A stretch of 16,165 nt of DNA, from NCBI GenBank assembly GCA_003118195.1, contig BEXV01000524.1, forward strand, positions 48,730-64,894. The letters run 5' to 3'. Position numbers and translations under genes: made by a program. Numbering within the stretch: position 1 is the first letter of the stretch; each line of letters starts with the position of its first letter. Shown here piece by piece: positions 1-9,455 of the stretch. The notes under the pieces were generated by a model, which searched no databases, was not told the DNA's origin, and worked only from the letters and a program-made list of their open reading frames with translations. This stretch comes from Hemicentrotus pulcherrimus (taxonomy: Eukaryota > Echinodermata > Echinoidea > Camarodonta > Strongylocentrotidae).

Positions 1-960
1 GGGGGGGGGGCACCAGATTTTTATTGAGGGCACGTGCATGTCCAGTGTGCATCCCTATATTGTATGAAACGAATGTTTCTGTATAAAGCTTATTGAATCT
101 GAGATTTAAATTCCATTCCGTCTCAAAGTAGATCTAACACGTGACTATCGTAAAAGCATGGAGATAAAAGAAGAGTCTCATGTAGGCCTATAGTATACGT
201 TATGGCCAACAAAATGATTCATTACATTTCATTAAGGTGTTTGATTTGTGTATTCTGTTCCAGACAGTTTGAGAACACAAGTCAGTTAATTTTGAACTTA
301 AAATCATAATTATTAAAAGTTTGAATTAGAACTGAACAACCCCTAGTTTAACATCACATGCTGGATGTTTACATTATAATTTTACACTTTTAAATTGGTA
401 AATTTGCAATGAAAATTGTTACAGTTATGATTTTGTGTTTCTTCTTTAAACTGTCTACCAGTGCTAAATTCAACGGATACTGAAGACATCATGTATGGTG
501 ACCGCTGGTTTCAGTTTGTTAGAAAAGGAAAATTAGATTAATCTATGCTGCTTGTGACTCATACCTTTTCTCGTAACTATCTGTGATGGACAATAGACAG
601 ACAAATTATGAAATTACCACGAACTCAACAAATTACGCTTCGTACCCCTTTTCTCTCCTACTAATTGGAGGTTTTAAAGCTGTGGTCGGGAGAAGACTCA
701 TTGTTTAATCTGCATACAAATAAAAATAAGGCCCCTAACAATCCAACTGCAATGTCTTACAAAATGTAGGATTTTTTAAAAATGATAATATAATTATGGC
801 CCTTGTGGTGATCTAACTGATGAAATATTGACAATAAAGTCAAAGGCATTTTAGGAATTAATCAACCGCTTTGTCATTTCGCACATCCTAATGCTTAAGG
901 GTGAATTTGAGTCCGTCTGGACTGGAAAGAATGAGGAAAGGAGTAAAATCTGTTATTATT
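1..960. other. AT-rich non-coding DNA after poly-G window edge
   Basis: The first 10 bases are G. The rest is AT-rich sequence with short ORFs only, no repeat family I recognise and no convincing exon. I see nothing to annotate here. Confidence 0.6.
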
Positions 961-1420
961 AGTGGTTTAGAGCGTGGACTCATCTTCAGCAAGTTGGGAT
1001 GGGTCCACTAGACAATGCCGCTCCCGGGGACTATCCAATCCTTCCTTGATGAGAGGACCGTATTCCCAAGGACTATGTGGGGTGATCTAGAATTAACTAT
1101 TTCTCTCCTAAAAAGGGGCAAATGGTGTCTCCTGACTACGGATTTACACGAAACTCTTTCAATAAGAAGGGGATTGAGGTCGGGTCGGTTATGACAGGTA
1201 AGCCTTTGAGACAGTGGGCTTGGGGTTTCAGACGTAAGATATCAATCCCAAGGCTGAAGATAGCGACTATTTGGGGGATGGATTGCTTGAGTGATGGTTA
1301 CCAATTAACTTCCGCTTATAAAAAGACTCGAAGATCTACAAGATGTGAGGAGGCTTTTGAGTAAGATGTCAGACCTTGAGATTTGCCTCAAGAACAAACT
1401 TCAAGATCAGTGGTAATCTG
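960..1420 (+). other. GC-richer patch with short ORF, unknown nature
   Basis: This block is visibly richer in G and C than its surroundings. It carries an 80-codon open frame (1122-1364) with no ATG-independent support and no recognisable domain. A good splice-donor string, GACAG|GTAAGC, sits at 1197/1198 inside the frame, and the frame would read through it. The block could be a decayed repeat, a non-coding RNA exon or chance. The opposite strand is broken by several stops, so a protein-coding reading there is unlikely. Confidence 0.25.
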
Positions 1421-1668
1421 TAAGGCGTGATATCTGAAATCCAGTACAATACAAAATACATGAAATAAGATATTCTTCTAAGTTGTGAATATATAGACGG
1501 ATAAACTAAAAACAGATGCTAACCCTTAATACTTTTTGTAACAAAAGGTCTGCCTCTTTCTGGTTTTGGGGACAATCGTAATCACATAACAACACAGACA
1601 ATATTCTAGTGATGCTGGATTTACATCCATTTAAACAAAAATTATATTTGTATTGGTCTAATGACTTG

Positions 1669-1937
1669 CAATAATAATAAGAGTGGGTTCTTGTTTAGCG
1701 CTCATGTCTGTTAGACGTGACACTCCTGGAGCTCCCGATTATTACCCTGGCTTTAGCACGGCTGCCATACGGCGCTCTAGCATAATACAGGAATTAATTC
1801 CTGCCAGGTACCCATCTGGGTTGAGTGTGGCAAATGTAGATCAATGTCTTGCCGAAGGACATCGGTGCCGCGGCGGGACTCGAACCGCGGACCTTGTGAT
1901 CGACAGTCCGGTGACATATCTACTCGACCACAACACC
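1669..1937 (-). mobile_element. tRNA-derived SINE, near full length
   Basis: Read on the minus strand, the element begins with a tRNA-like head (1864-1937). The putative acceptor arms GGTGTTG and CGGCACC can pair with two G-U wobbles. An A-box-like segment (TGGTCGAGTAGA, 1919-1930) and a perfect B box (GGTTCGAGTCC, 1876-1886) would form an internal Pol III promoter. The body contains a central block, TCCTTCGGCAAGACATTGAT, and a GGGTACCTGGCAGGAATT block. I recall similar blocks from SINEs of many aquatic invertebrates (MetaSINE-like, from memory). It ends in ACAAGAACCCAC followed by an ATT-type tail. The anticodon stem is broken and the T loop has an extra base, so it is not a working tRNA. 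The 3' part recurs at 5813-5903 in the opposite orientation. I could not see convincing target-site duplications. Confidence 0.85.
1864..1937 (-). promoter_or_regulatory. tRNA-like head with Pol III A and B boxes of the SINE
   Basis: This 74-base tRNA-related region provides the internal promoter of the SINE. The B box matches the GGTTCGANNCC consensus exactly. The A box is a partial match to TRGYNNAGNGG. Anticodon-arm pairing is lost on the 3' side, and the T loop appears to be 8 rather than 7 bases. Confidence 0.7.
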
Positions 1938-2330
1938 TCTACATTTTGAAAGATTTGTTAGAAGGAAAAGCAAGCAGTACCAGACCAAGACACAAACCAA
2001 GAAATGGAATAACACTACAAGAGTGTTCTGGGATGGCAGAAAACAGAGGTGTGTGGATAATGTCGCAATCAACTTGCGTAGTTACAAAAGATACCTTGAC
2101 AGATAGATTGTTCTAATGACACCAGCATTTCAATGCGTACATGGACAATCACCACACTGATGAATCTTTCGGGATGTATCTCAAAATATGTTAGAGAAAT
2201 TATAAATAGAGGAAATGGCGTGTAATGGTTTGTTATAGTCCCAGACCACATATCTATTTTAGTAGATAAGTCATTTCTACATCTGCCATTTAGTATTCTC
2301 CTCTCTCCCACACTTAACTCTTTATTCAAC
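1938..2330. other. Non-coding, nothing recognised
   Basis: This unique-looking sequence follows the SINE head. Short ORFs on both strands show no domain or splice context. Confidence 0.5.
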
Positions 2331-2360
2331 CGCCCATTTCCGCATATTTCCGCCCATTTC
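2331..2360. repeat. 10-bp tandem repeat, three units
   Basis: Three consecutive decamers are CGCCCATTTC, CGCATATTTC and CGCCCATTTC. The outer two are identical and the middle one differs at two positions. Confidence 0.8.
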
Positions 2361-2575
2361 TAATCAAAGTCTAACCTGATGGTTAACCTCGAGAAATCAA
2401 TTAGAAATTTCTTTAATTGTTTTAATGAACAGGTTCGTCTGACACAAACGTAAACAGATACTGTTTTGGTTTGTATGAAGATGTCGGAAAAAAACTTGGC
2501 AAGTAGAACAAGAACCTTCAGATGAAGACAGGTGTTTCTTACTCACGAAGTAGTAATTATATTAATAAATTAAAG

Positions 2576-2590
2576 TTAAGACGGTCTTAA
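2576..2590. repeat. 15-bp perfect palindrome
   Basis: TTAAGAC-G-GTCTTAA has 7-bp perfect arms and a 1-base centre. No partner copy was seen in the window. Confidence 0.6.
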
Positions 2591-2623
2591 TTTTAGATTG
2601 ATCACGATAAATTGTATTATCTC

Positions 2624-2801
2624 GTGACAATTTATAATACGGCAATATATTAAGGTTTAGAAAGAAAATGATTTTAACCCTTGTCAGGATTTCAAATTTT
2701 TAAAAAATCATCTGTTGTGACACACTATAATACAGCAAAATATAAAACTTTGAAAAATTAAAATAATTAGAATTTAACAAACATATGCCAGGATTTCAAA
2801 T
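2624..2801. repeat. Degenerate direct duplication, two ~75-85 bp units
   Basis: Unit 1 (2624-2697) and unit 2 (2717-2801) both start GTGACA, pass through TATAATAC(G/A)GCAA and end (C)AGGATTTCAAAT. The interior is AT-rich with small indels. The shared landmarks in the same order show an old tandem duplication. No coding content is seen. Confidence 0.65.
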
Positions 2802-2930
2802 GAACAATCCAATACATAGAATTGTATGCAAAATGCAGTAGATTTCTATTTAGTTCATCTCTGTCTTTTGAACAATCCCATTTAACAGATTAAATGGATA
2901 GCCAACAGCAACATTAATTACAACCCATCC

Positions 2931-2949
2931 TCGATCCCTCCCTCTCCCT

Positions 2950-2987
<38 letters not shown>

Positions 2988-3005
2988 TCTCTCTTTTCTC
3001 TCTCC

Positions 3006-3045
<40 letters not shown>

Positions 3046-3135
3046 ATCCTCACTCTCTCTCTCTTTCTTCGTTCTCTCCCTCTCCTTCTCTCTCTCTCTC
3101 TCTCTCTCTTTCTTTTTCTTCCTCTTTCTTCTCCT
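2931..3135. repeat. Large compound (CT)n microsatellite
   Basis: This polypyrimidine tract has three long, nearly pure CT stretches (around 2953-2983, 3013-3042 and 3086-3108) separated by CCCTCT and TTTCTT interruptions. Its antisense strand produces a spurious Arg/Glu-rich ORF. Confidence 0.95.
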
Positions 3136-3605
3136 CTCACTTCTCTTCGGTGATCTTACACTAATTGTATGGGGGTGTTGTGGACTATGGCGTCCCTCTA
3201 CCTAATGATTGCCGTGTGTTCCCAATGATAATGTTGCCTCATAAACTCAATATTAAGCTCTGTCTAATTAACAGATTAATTAATTATTTGTCTTCAGAGG
3301 GCCCCAACTCGGTCTTATCTTAGCGCCCACATGGCTAAGATTGCTGACAGGACCCATTGTCCATCCAATTTTGTTCTTTTGTCATCATTGGCTCGTGTTC
3401 GCCAAATCCTTTCAAACATTGTAATGCAAAAGTCCCTTCAATATGATAATATTCATACTCTTTTAGAAGCACAGTAATACAATTCAGTATTAAGAGTGTC
3501 AAGATAATTGAATGCGCTCATGAACCATTTTAACTATGCAATACACGTAATTATATGAAAAGGGGAAGACTATTTACAAACAGATAGGTAATTGGGATTT
3601 TTCCT
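3136..3605. other. Non-coding, nothing recognised
   Basis: Mixed AT-rich sequence. No exon-like block, RNA gene or repeat family was recognised. Confidence 0.5.
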
Positions 3606-3609
3606 TTAA

Positions 3610-3830
3610 TATATTGCACCCAAACCCGGAACTCTTAACACCCTGTTCTTAAGAATTGCCATACTCTCACAGTTTTCAAGAAGTGTCTGAAAACACATCT
3701 ATTCTAATTTGTTGTAACATTCCTCTCTGTTTATTATGAGAATGTTTTTTCTTTTTGTTTGTTTGTAAGTATTTCTTATTTATGCGCTTTGTATCAAATG
3801 GAAAGGCGCTTTTTGTAATATTATGTACTA
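3610..3830 (+). mobile_element. LINE 3' end: RT C-terminal remnant plus 3' tail
   Basis: An open frame at 3639-3707 ends in TVFKKCLKTHLF and a TAA stop. The FK..LKTHLF ending is a familiar C-terminus of non-LTR retrotransposon reverse-transcriptase ORFs in aquatic animals (known from family experience; the clade cannot be assigned here). An in-frame TAA at 3636-3638 shows the upstream ORF is already broken, so this is a 5'-truncated or decayed copy. About 75 bases after the stop comes a tail with GCGCTTTG and GGAAAGGCGCTTTTTGTAATATTATG-like sequence (3783-3826). This resembles the 'GCGCTATATAAAT' 3' ends common to such LINEs and to SINEs that use them. Confidence 0.6.
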
Positions 3831-5142
3831 TGCATTATACAGACACATGCTATACGTCTATTTCAGTAGAAAGTCGCAAATCGCATTGCTTTTATGAAAA
3901 TATCGATAAAGAAGAGAAACGAGATAAGAGAAGTGGATGAACTTTTAGAATGGTTTCTTTCGGAGTACTCTGTGAAAATGCTTATACAAACCAAGCATAA
4001 AGTATCATATCGTACATTATTATTTTATTTGACATACAGGTAAACATTTTATGAATATATGTTTTGTTTCTTACCTCTTGAAATTTTCTCTTTCATCTGT
4101 TTTAATCAGTCTGTCCTGTAACGTTTCCTCTGTTAGCTGTTGTTTCGTCATTTTCAACGTAAGAAAAGGGTAAAACAAGAAAAATGCGTCACCATTCAAG
4201 TAAACATTAACTCATCAAACGATCTAGTGTCTAATCTAATCATACTGGTACTAATGATCATTATCTCAAAATCGAATCATTCCCCAACCACAGTATACAA
4301 GCACATACAACAAGCATGACGTGTATCGTTGAATGAAGAATATTGTGTTCTAAACAAGGATATATATATGACTTCCCTCACGTGACTTGTATCGCAATGC
4401 TGCATAAACACAACATAACAGAAAGTATATCAAATTTCATGGAATCGACTGATTATCAGTTTACATTGTTGTGATATATCCATTTACATCTCGGTATAAC
4501 ACCGAATTAATGTTTGCCTATGACTAAGAAAATGCAATTGTTTCAGTGCCAGTTTCATTTTGAGCGTTCTTGTGCATTGGCATTTAGAAAGATACTTCCA
4601 TTTTGATTTCATTAAAACCAAGTTATCAAGCACCATACAATTCACACACTTGATGCTATTTCAATGTTATCCGTCAAAGGTCAAACATATTACAATATAC
4701 ACGTATTCTGACAACTCAGCCTTTTGACGAGAATGCGATGTTTGACATTGGAAATTAGCAGATCGGTTATATCAAGTTTAAGCTACGATTTGTGTTTTTC
4801 CTTCGTTACCTCGATCAACATGAACCTATTATTATTAGCATTAAGTTGATTGCTTTAAAAAAAAAAAGCATAATGATGACAGTTTTGAGAATAACAATCA
4901 CTTCCGGGGATAAAGTAAATTACTTTAAGACTTAATCATACCTACATGTATCATTGTATCGCTTTAATAACGATAAAATGGATGAAAATATTATAGTCTA
5001 ACAAGAGTTGACGAACACCTCTATATAGAAAGGATGATAACAAACGAAGAAGAATTTAAAAATAAAATAAAGGATGTGTCATCACAGAGAGGCTGATCGA
5101 TACATGAAAAGAAAAGGTACATACTAAAAGTAAGGGGAATAC
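3831..5142. other. Long AT-rich non-coding stretch
   Basis: No exon, RNA gene or mobile element was recognised. It holds an A run at 4857-4867, a perfect 17-bp palindrome at 4911-4927 and one TACATGTA at 4943-4950. The 3755-3940 open frame overlaps the LINE tail and looks like chance. Confidence 0.55.
4911..4927. repeat. 17-bp perfect palindrome
   Basis: TAAAGTAA-A-TTACTTTA has 8-bp perfect arms around one base. It could be a cruciform or transcription-factor dyad, or chance in AT-rich DNA. Confidence 0.6.
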
Positions 5143-5235
5143 AGTAGAGATAGAGAGAGACAGAGAGAGAGATAGAGGGACAGGCAGACAGGCAAACAAA
5201 GATTGAAAGAGGGGGAAGGGAAGGGGAGAGCAAGG
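5143..5235. repeat. Purine-rich GA/GACA microsatellite
   Basis: Interrupted GA, GATA, GACA and GGCA units pass into GGGGAAGGG-type sequence. The minus-strand Ser/Leu-rich ORFs across it (5021-5350, 5056-5316) are products of the pyrimidine strand. Confidence 0.85.
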
Positions 5236-5784
5236 GGCGTACATACATGTAAACAGATAGAGAAGGGACAGTATAATAATGATATTCAGTATCTTGTTTT
5301 GCCACCAACTTAACATAAACCATCATAATAAAAAACAAACTCAACCGCACAAAATGACCCTATACAATGTTTAATAAACAGTACTTCTCGTAACCGGAAA
5401 AGCACGTGAGATGATACATAGCTTTCGATTCGTAACAAAACTTTCCAATGATGATTTCTATTTGCATGCCAGTTGGTAATATTTGCTTGATTCTTATCAA
5501 AAGGTCGCCCTTGCTGAGCCATTATACTACTCTTAAAAACTCTCGAAACTCCAATTATTATTGACTAAAGAGTGAATGCAAAATATGAAGCGATTTTTCA
5601 AGTATAACTTGCTAATCCCACTCCAGTAGAGATTTTGATCTGTAAAAACGGGTAAGAGGCCTGAAGAATGTCACAGTTTTTCATGTTAATGAATAAACTC
5701 TAATTGAAATTAGAGTTTCTAATGATTCCAAATCAAATGAATTTATCGAGAAGGTAAATATAGAAATAATAGGCCTGTAAATGT
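5236..5784. other. Non-coding, nothing recognised apart from a palindrome
   Basis: It contains TACATGTA at 5244-5251 and the 24-bp dyad at 5695-5718. The minus-strand 70-codon frame at 5310-5522 has no domain or splice support. Confidence 0.5.
5695..5718. repeat. 24-bp perfect inverted repeat
   Basis: AAACTCTAATT and AATTAGAGTTT form 11-bp perfect arms around a 2-base GA centre. No second copy was seen. It could be a regulatory dyad or a small hairpin. Confidence 0.75.
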
Positions 5785-5810
5785 ATTTACATTATCAATT
5801 TACATTATCA
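5785..5810. repeat. 13-bp perfect tandem duplication
   Basis: ATTTACATTATCA occurs twice back to back, immediately before the truncated SINE at 5813. It may be a replication-slippage product or be connected with the insertion. Confidence 0.8.
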
Positions 5811-5812
5811 AT

Positions 5813-5903
5813 CAACCAGGGTAATAATCGGGAGCGCCAGGAGGGTCAAATCTGACTGACATGAGCGCTATACAAGAACCCACTATTATTATTATTATTT
5901 ATT
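5813..5903 (+). mobile_element. 5'-truncated SINE, 3' end only
   Basis: This matches, in the opposite orientation, the 3' ~75 bases of the SINE at 1669-1937. Shared landmarks are CCAGGGTAATAATCGGGAGC, CCAGGAG, GACATGAGCGCT and ACAAGAACCCACT. Only scattered substitutions separate the copies. It ends in an (ATT)n tail at 5884-5903. The tRNA head is missing, as expected for incomplete reverse transcription or later deletion. Confidence 0.85.
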
Positions 5904-6540
5904 GAAGAATAGAACTGTATGATAAAATTGAGTGGCAAAAAACGCGACTGAATTCTGACTTCTTGCCAAGCAAATCCAACAGTATACAACATAACATTAC
6001 TTGAAACGGGAAAAAGAAGTGAAAGGCGTAAATATTCTTAAAAAAAGAATGAACCGCCGATAATACAAAACAGCAACAACGGGAGGGTGGGGTACTTTCA
6101 TTACAAGAATAACTCAGAAAGGCATGAGAATAAAACAACTGTTAAGAATAAGATGATGTAGAAGAGTTAAGCTCGATGAGTAATAGTTCCTTGACTGAGG
6201 CAATATACCATTAGACATGTATTTTGTTGTCTGCATATATGATTGCTAAGATTCGATTATTATTAGATGATTATACTCTATCCTTCCCTCTCAAAGGATT
6301 TTTATTATTTCATGAAGCTCATTAATTGCGTCTTCCACCCTCGTTATAACACGTGGGTTATGCAAGCACGAATATAATCCGTCAAGATTTATACACAAAC
6401 TTCTAGACAAACTTTTTAATGCAAGGCTTTATTTTGTTCGAAGAGGATTATTAGGAATAACGGTTGCCATGACAGAATCATATTAACTATCGAATCATTA
6501 TCCAGATGTATATGATTAACATGCACATCAGAGCTAATGC
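5904..6540. other. Non-coding, nothing recognised
   Basis: AT-rich sequence with only chance-length open frames, including the 79-codon minus-strand frame at 5899-6138. Confidence 0.5.
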
Positions 6541-6546
6541 CTAGAG

Positions 6547-6680
6547 TACTGAAAGGCGCTCAGAGACATTGTAAACGTTATAATCGCTATATGAACCGCG
6601 AATATTGGGAGTATTTTTTAATTATGATTACTATTATCATTATTATTATTGTATTGTTGTTGTTATCATCATTATTATTA
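6547..6680 (+). mobile_element. SINE/LINE 3'-tail remnant with (ATT)n
   Basis: GAAAGGCGCTCAGAGACATTG is followed by ATCGCTATATGAACC and then an ATT/TTG-rich microsatellite (about 6618-6680). The order AAGCGCT...GACATT...CGCTATAT...(ATT)n is typical of non-LTR retroelement 3' ends in aquatic invertebrates. No RT-coding remnant or tRNA head was seen upstream, so only the tail survives. Confidence 0.45.
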
Positions 6681-6684
6681 TAAA

Positions 6685-6880
6685 AGATTGATTTGATTCT
6701 AGAGTGTATATCAAGCAAATAATCATTCTATCCAATGGGCTACCATAATAGAAACATACATGTATAGATTATTTGATGACGTGACGATAATTGTTCTCAC
6801 CTGTAAGTTTATATTTGAGTGCACTTTTCGTGTCAATCATGTCAGGAATGATTAAAAACTAAACTTCTGATGAGATTATT
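6685..6880. other. Non-coding, nothing recognised
   Basis: AT-rich spacer with one TACATGTA at 6757-6764. Confidence 0.4.
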
Positions 6881-7270
6881 ATCTAGGTTTGTCTTCCCAT
6901 GGTCAACATTATGATTGGATCAAAGTTCCAAGGTCTCCTCCCAGTATTCCGATCAGACGTACTATGTTTATGGTATTGGGCTGAAACTGGGTTACACTAG
7001 GAGACGTCGGAAGGTGAACAGGGTGAGTGTTAGTTTAAGGTACGATCTATGTAATCACTTTGTGAAACAAAAGCGATTACAAAACGACAAAAAAATAAAC
7101 ATAGTCCTGAAAATTATGTTAAACATATCCCCGCACCTGTTTGTAAAGTATCGTATAGAGTGGAATGTTTATACCTCAGGTAATCTTCTTTTGCAAACCA
7201 CAAAGATGTTCACCGAAAACGTTACAATTGTATTAAAATTTAGTAAAGTTAAAGGCGTTATATAAAATAA
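6881..7270 (+). other. Exon-like patch followed by possible retroelement tail
   Basis: 6881-7025 is GC-richer than its surroundings and ends near a donor-like AGG|GTGAGT. Two frames are open: one starts at ATG 6899 and stops within the patch, and one (6915-7265) has no ATG for most of its length. Neither gives a recognisable domain. At 7250-7275 there is AAAGGCGTTATATAAAATAA, similar to the GCGCTATATAAATA tails of retroelements seen elsewhere in the window. I cannot decide between a decayed element and a true exon. Confidence 0.2.
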
Positions 7271-8270
7271 AAAATTAGTTTGGTCCTAATTTTGGCGCCT
7301 AGAAACATAGCGTTAAGCGCCTTAAAAATTAACCTTATTATATCATTCAAATTCCAAAGTCAATAATGCCAAAATCATCTAAAGTAAGTAATTAATGCGT
7401 CAATACAGGATGTGACGTCAGAGACCCAAGAACTTAGTTTAGAGGTCAACTTTGTTTGAGGTTTCGTTCTTGGCAATGAAATATATTTGAAATTGCATTT
7501 CCTTTATCATTCGTTAAAGGTTAGTCTATCATCAACTTTCTTTATTAATATTAAAAAAACCTCACGCGCATGGTTTACATGTCGTGTAGGGTATCTTCAA
7601 GATACTTACTTTTCTATTGTTTTCCATTTAATGTTTCTACCAGTGATATAGTTTATAATTAGTTTGCTAAAAAATGTGTGTAAGAAAGCACATCCAAAAC
7701 TGTTGTTGACATTTCATGGAACCCCCGTTTAATTTTTCAATTTCACCTTGATTGAAGGTGATTTTTCTGTTCAAAAACATGGTTTCCTGTTCTTGGCAAC
7801 TATAGCTATGTAATTGCAAATCATAGTTCGATGGAGATATAAGGTTGGCAATTTTCCATGAGGTATGTTATGTTATAATGTAACAAAGATAAATACTCAA
7901 AAAACTTTATTATGTAATGTTGTTCACGTGGTTAATCTTTTGCCTTGGATTTGAATTTATTGGCATGGGTGGTTTTACACAGTGTAATATATTTAGATGT
8001 ATGTCATCTCTTTTGATGATTCAAGCCTCTAACATCAAAGTATAAACGTTTTTAAATACGTTCAGGTTACTTGCAATGATGTATAAACTTAGACAATGTT
8101 TTTAAAATGTATTCCACTATATGTCGCTGATAAATAAGCAATAATAAACATGCATTGTATTCGTGTAACGGTTGGCAAGTTTTCATATTTTTTGTGCATG
8201 ATGGTGTAATCGAATCATAATCCTCTTTGTACAAAATTTGAATACATGTATATTAAAGAGACAGAAATAT
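7271..8270. other. AT-rich non-coding stretch with one CRE octamer
   Basis: No coding signal was seen. TGACGTCA occurs at 7413-7420 and TACATGTA at 8243-8250. Confidence 0.5.
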
Positions 8271-8275
8271 AGTGT

Positions 8276-8297
8276 GTGAGAGAGAGATAGAGAGGGA

Positions 8298-8341
<44 letters not shown>
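8276..8341. repeat. (GA)n microsatellite
   Basis: An interrupted GAGATAGAGAGGGAAAG lead-in passes into an essentially pure GA run to 8341. Confidence 0.95.
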
Positions 8342-8345
<4 letters not shown>

Positions 8346-8463
8346 GGTGAGGGGATCGAAAAAGTGGGGGAAAGTAATTTCAGGATCTATGATTTCTGTA
8401 ATCTTCTCTTAAACCTGTGTCAAGTTCTCTTGAGAAGATGTTTTAATTACGGCAATTTTTTTT

Positions 8464-8769
8464 AGACGTCACAGAAAGCATGCATGGTATTTATTGTGCC
8501 CAACCAGAAACCCTATCTTTTATTTTGAGAACATTCTGGAAAGAACCCCATATTATTGTGAATGTAATCCTCATCAAATTGAGAACAACATTACTGCAAT
8601 GCTCGAAACTGATCTTGAAAATTATGGTTCTGACCAGTGCCAGGGACCAGTGTCCTATTATCACACCTTGAGTTACAACATGTAGGACCTCGTGTAATCC
8701 TTGCCTAGCTTTGACTACTGCAGGGTTATCACCTGGTGAACTGTCACCGAACACAGCATCTCTCGACAG
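8464..8769. other. Exon-like block bounded by splice-site-like strings; strand unresolved
   Basis: On the plus strand the block begins after TTTTTTTTAG (8457-8465) and ends at CGACAG|GTGAGG (8769/8770), both good splice signals. However, each plus frame is interrupted: one runs 8480-8671, stops, then is open again to the donor, and another ends at a TAG at 8683. On the minus strand a single frame is open across 8491-8754, giving a protein-like stretch starting around FGDSSPGDNPAVV. No family was recognised in any frame. It could be an untranslated or non-coding exon, a pseudogene exon or a decayed element. Confidence 0.25.
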
Positions 8770-8775
8770 GTGAGG

Positions 8776-8792
8776 TGTGTGTGTGTGTGTGA
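8776..8792. repeat. Short (GT)n run
   Basis: About eight GT units directly follow the GTGAGG donor-like site. Confidence 0.8.
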
Positions 8793-9455
8793 TGTCTGTC
8801 CCTGGACGTGTTCTATGATAACAGGAGACTGGTCTTCAAAGCGCTAATCGGGACTCACTTTTCACCTTATGATTCATTCATCCTGAAAACAACCAACCCT
8901 AAACAATATCCGACGAGTGATCCTCGTCAGGTAGGTAAGTAAGAACCTCTTGCAGATACGTCATTGACTGCCTCTACGGACGTGGGACGGTGTTAGGTCT
9001 TGTATAAGATATCCTGATTCACACCTCTAAGGGTTAAGGAGAGAACCGTGAACTTCTAGCCCCCCCNTTAATCACATTATGAGGATAATTGTTTACAATT
9101 TTTTTTTACTAATTGAAGTATGGGCGTATAAAGGTGTGAAGTCTGCGCGAGAATCAGTAGAAATAGCAACTAAAAATTCTTCGTTTTTTAGCCTTACACA
9201 TTTAATGAAAACAAGAGGTAAATCCTCTCAAATAAATAACGCGATGACATCACAATCATCCAACAATCACTGACGTCATGAAAAGTCCCATTACAATTAA
9301 ATTTTAACTTTCTTTAATACGGTATATAGTTTAGAAATACAAAAACATTTATTGAAATGAAATATGAAATATAAAATACACATTGCTATCATTTCTAACA
9401 CGATATCAACAATTTAGGATAAAAGGAGCTGAACAACTATGATGCATAATTACTT
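8793..9455. other. Non-coding stretch with assembly ambiguity and a CRE octamer
   Basis: A C run at 9060-9066 is followed by an N at 9067, the only ambiguous base seen. TGACGTCA lies at 9271-9278. A donor-like TCAG|GTAGGT occurs near 8930. No exon or repeat family was recognised. Confidence 0.5.

Noticed and set aside
1864..1937. Functional tRNA gene
   Set aside because: The anticodon stem is broken, the T loop is one base too long, and the sequence continues into a SINE body.
1683..2116. Plus-strand ORFs of 88 and 90 codons
   Set aside because: They lie across and beyond the minus-strand SINE. Phrases such as DSNRG arise from the reversed tRNA B box.
2850..3140. Minus-strand Arg/Glu-rich 96-codon ORF
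   Set aside because: It is the antisense reading of the (CT)n microsatellite. The protein is pure low complexity.
5021..5350. Minus-strand Ser/Leu-rich ORFs
   Set aside because: They are generated by the GA-rich repeat read on its pyrimidine strand, with no domain.
6915..7265. 116-codon plus frame
   Set aside because: It has no ATG until late, an AT-rich second half typical of chance frames, and no domain or matching splice acceptor. Kept only as an exon-like patch.
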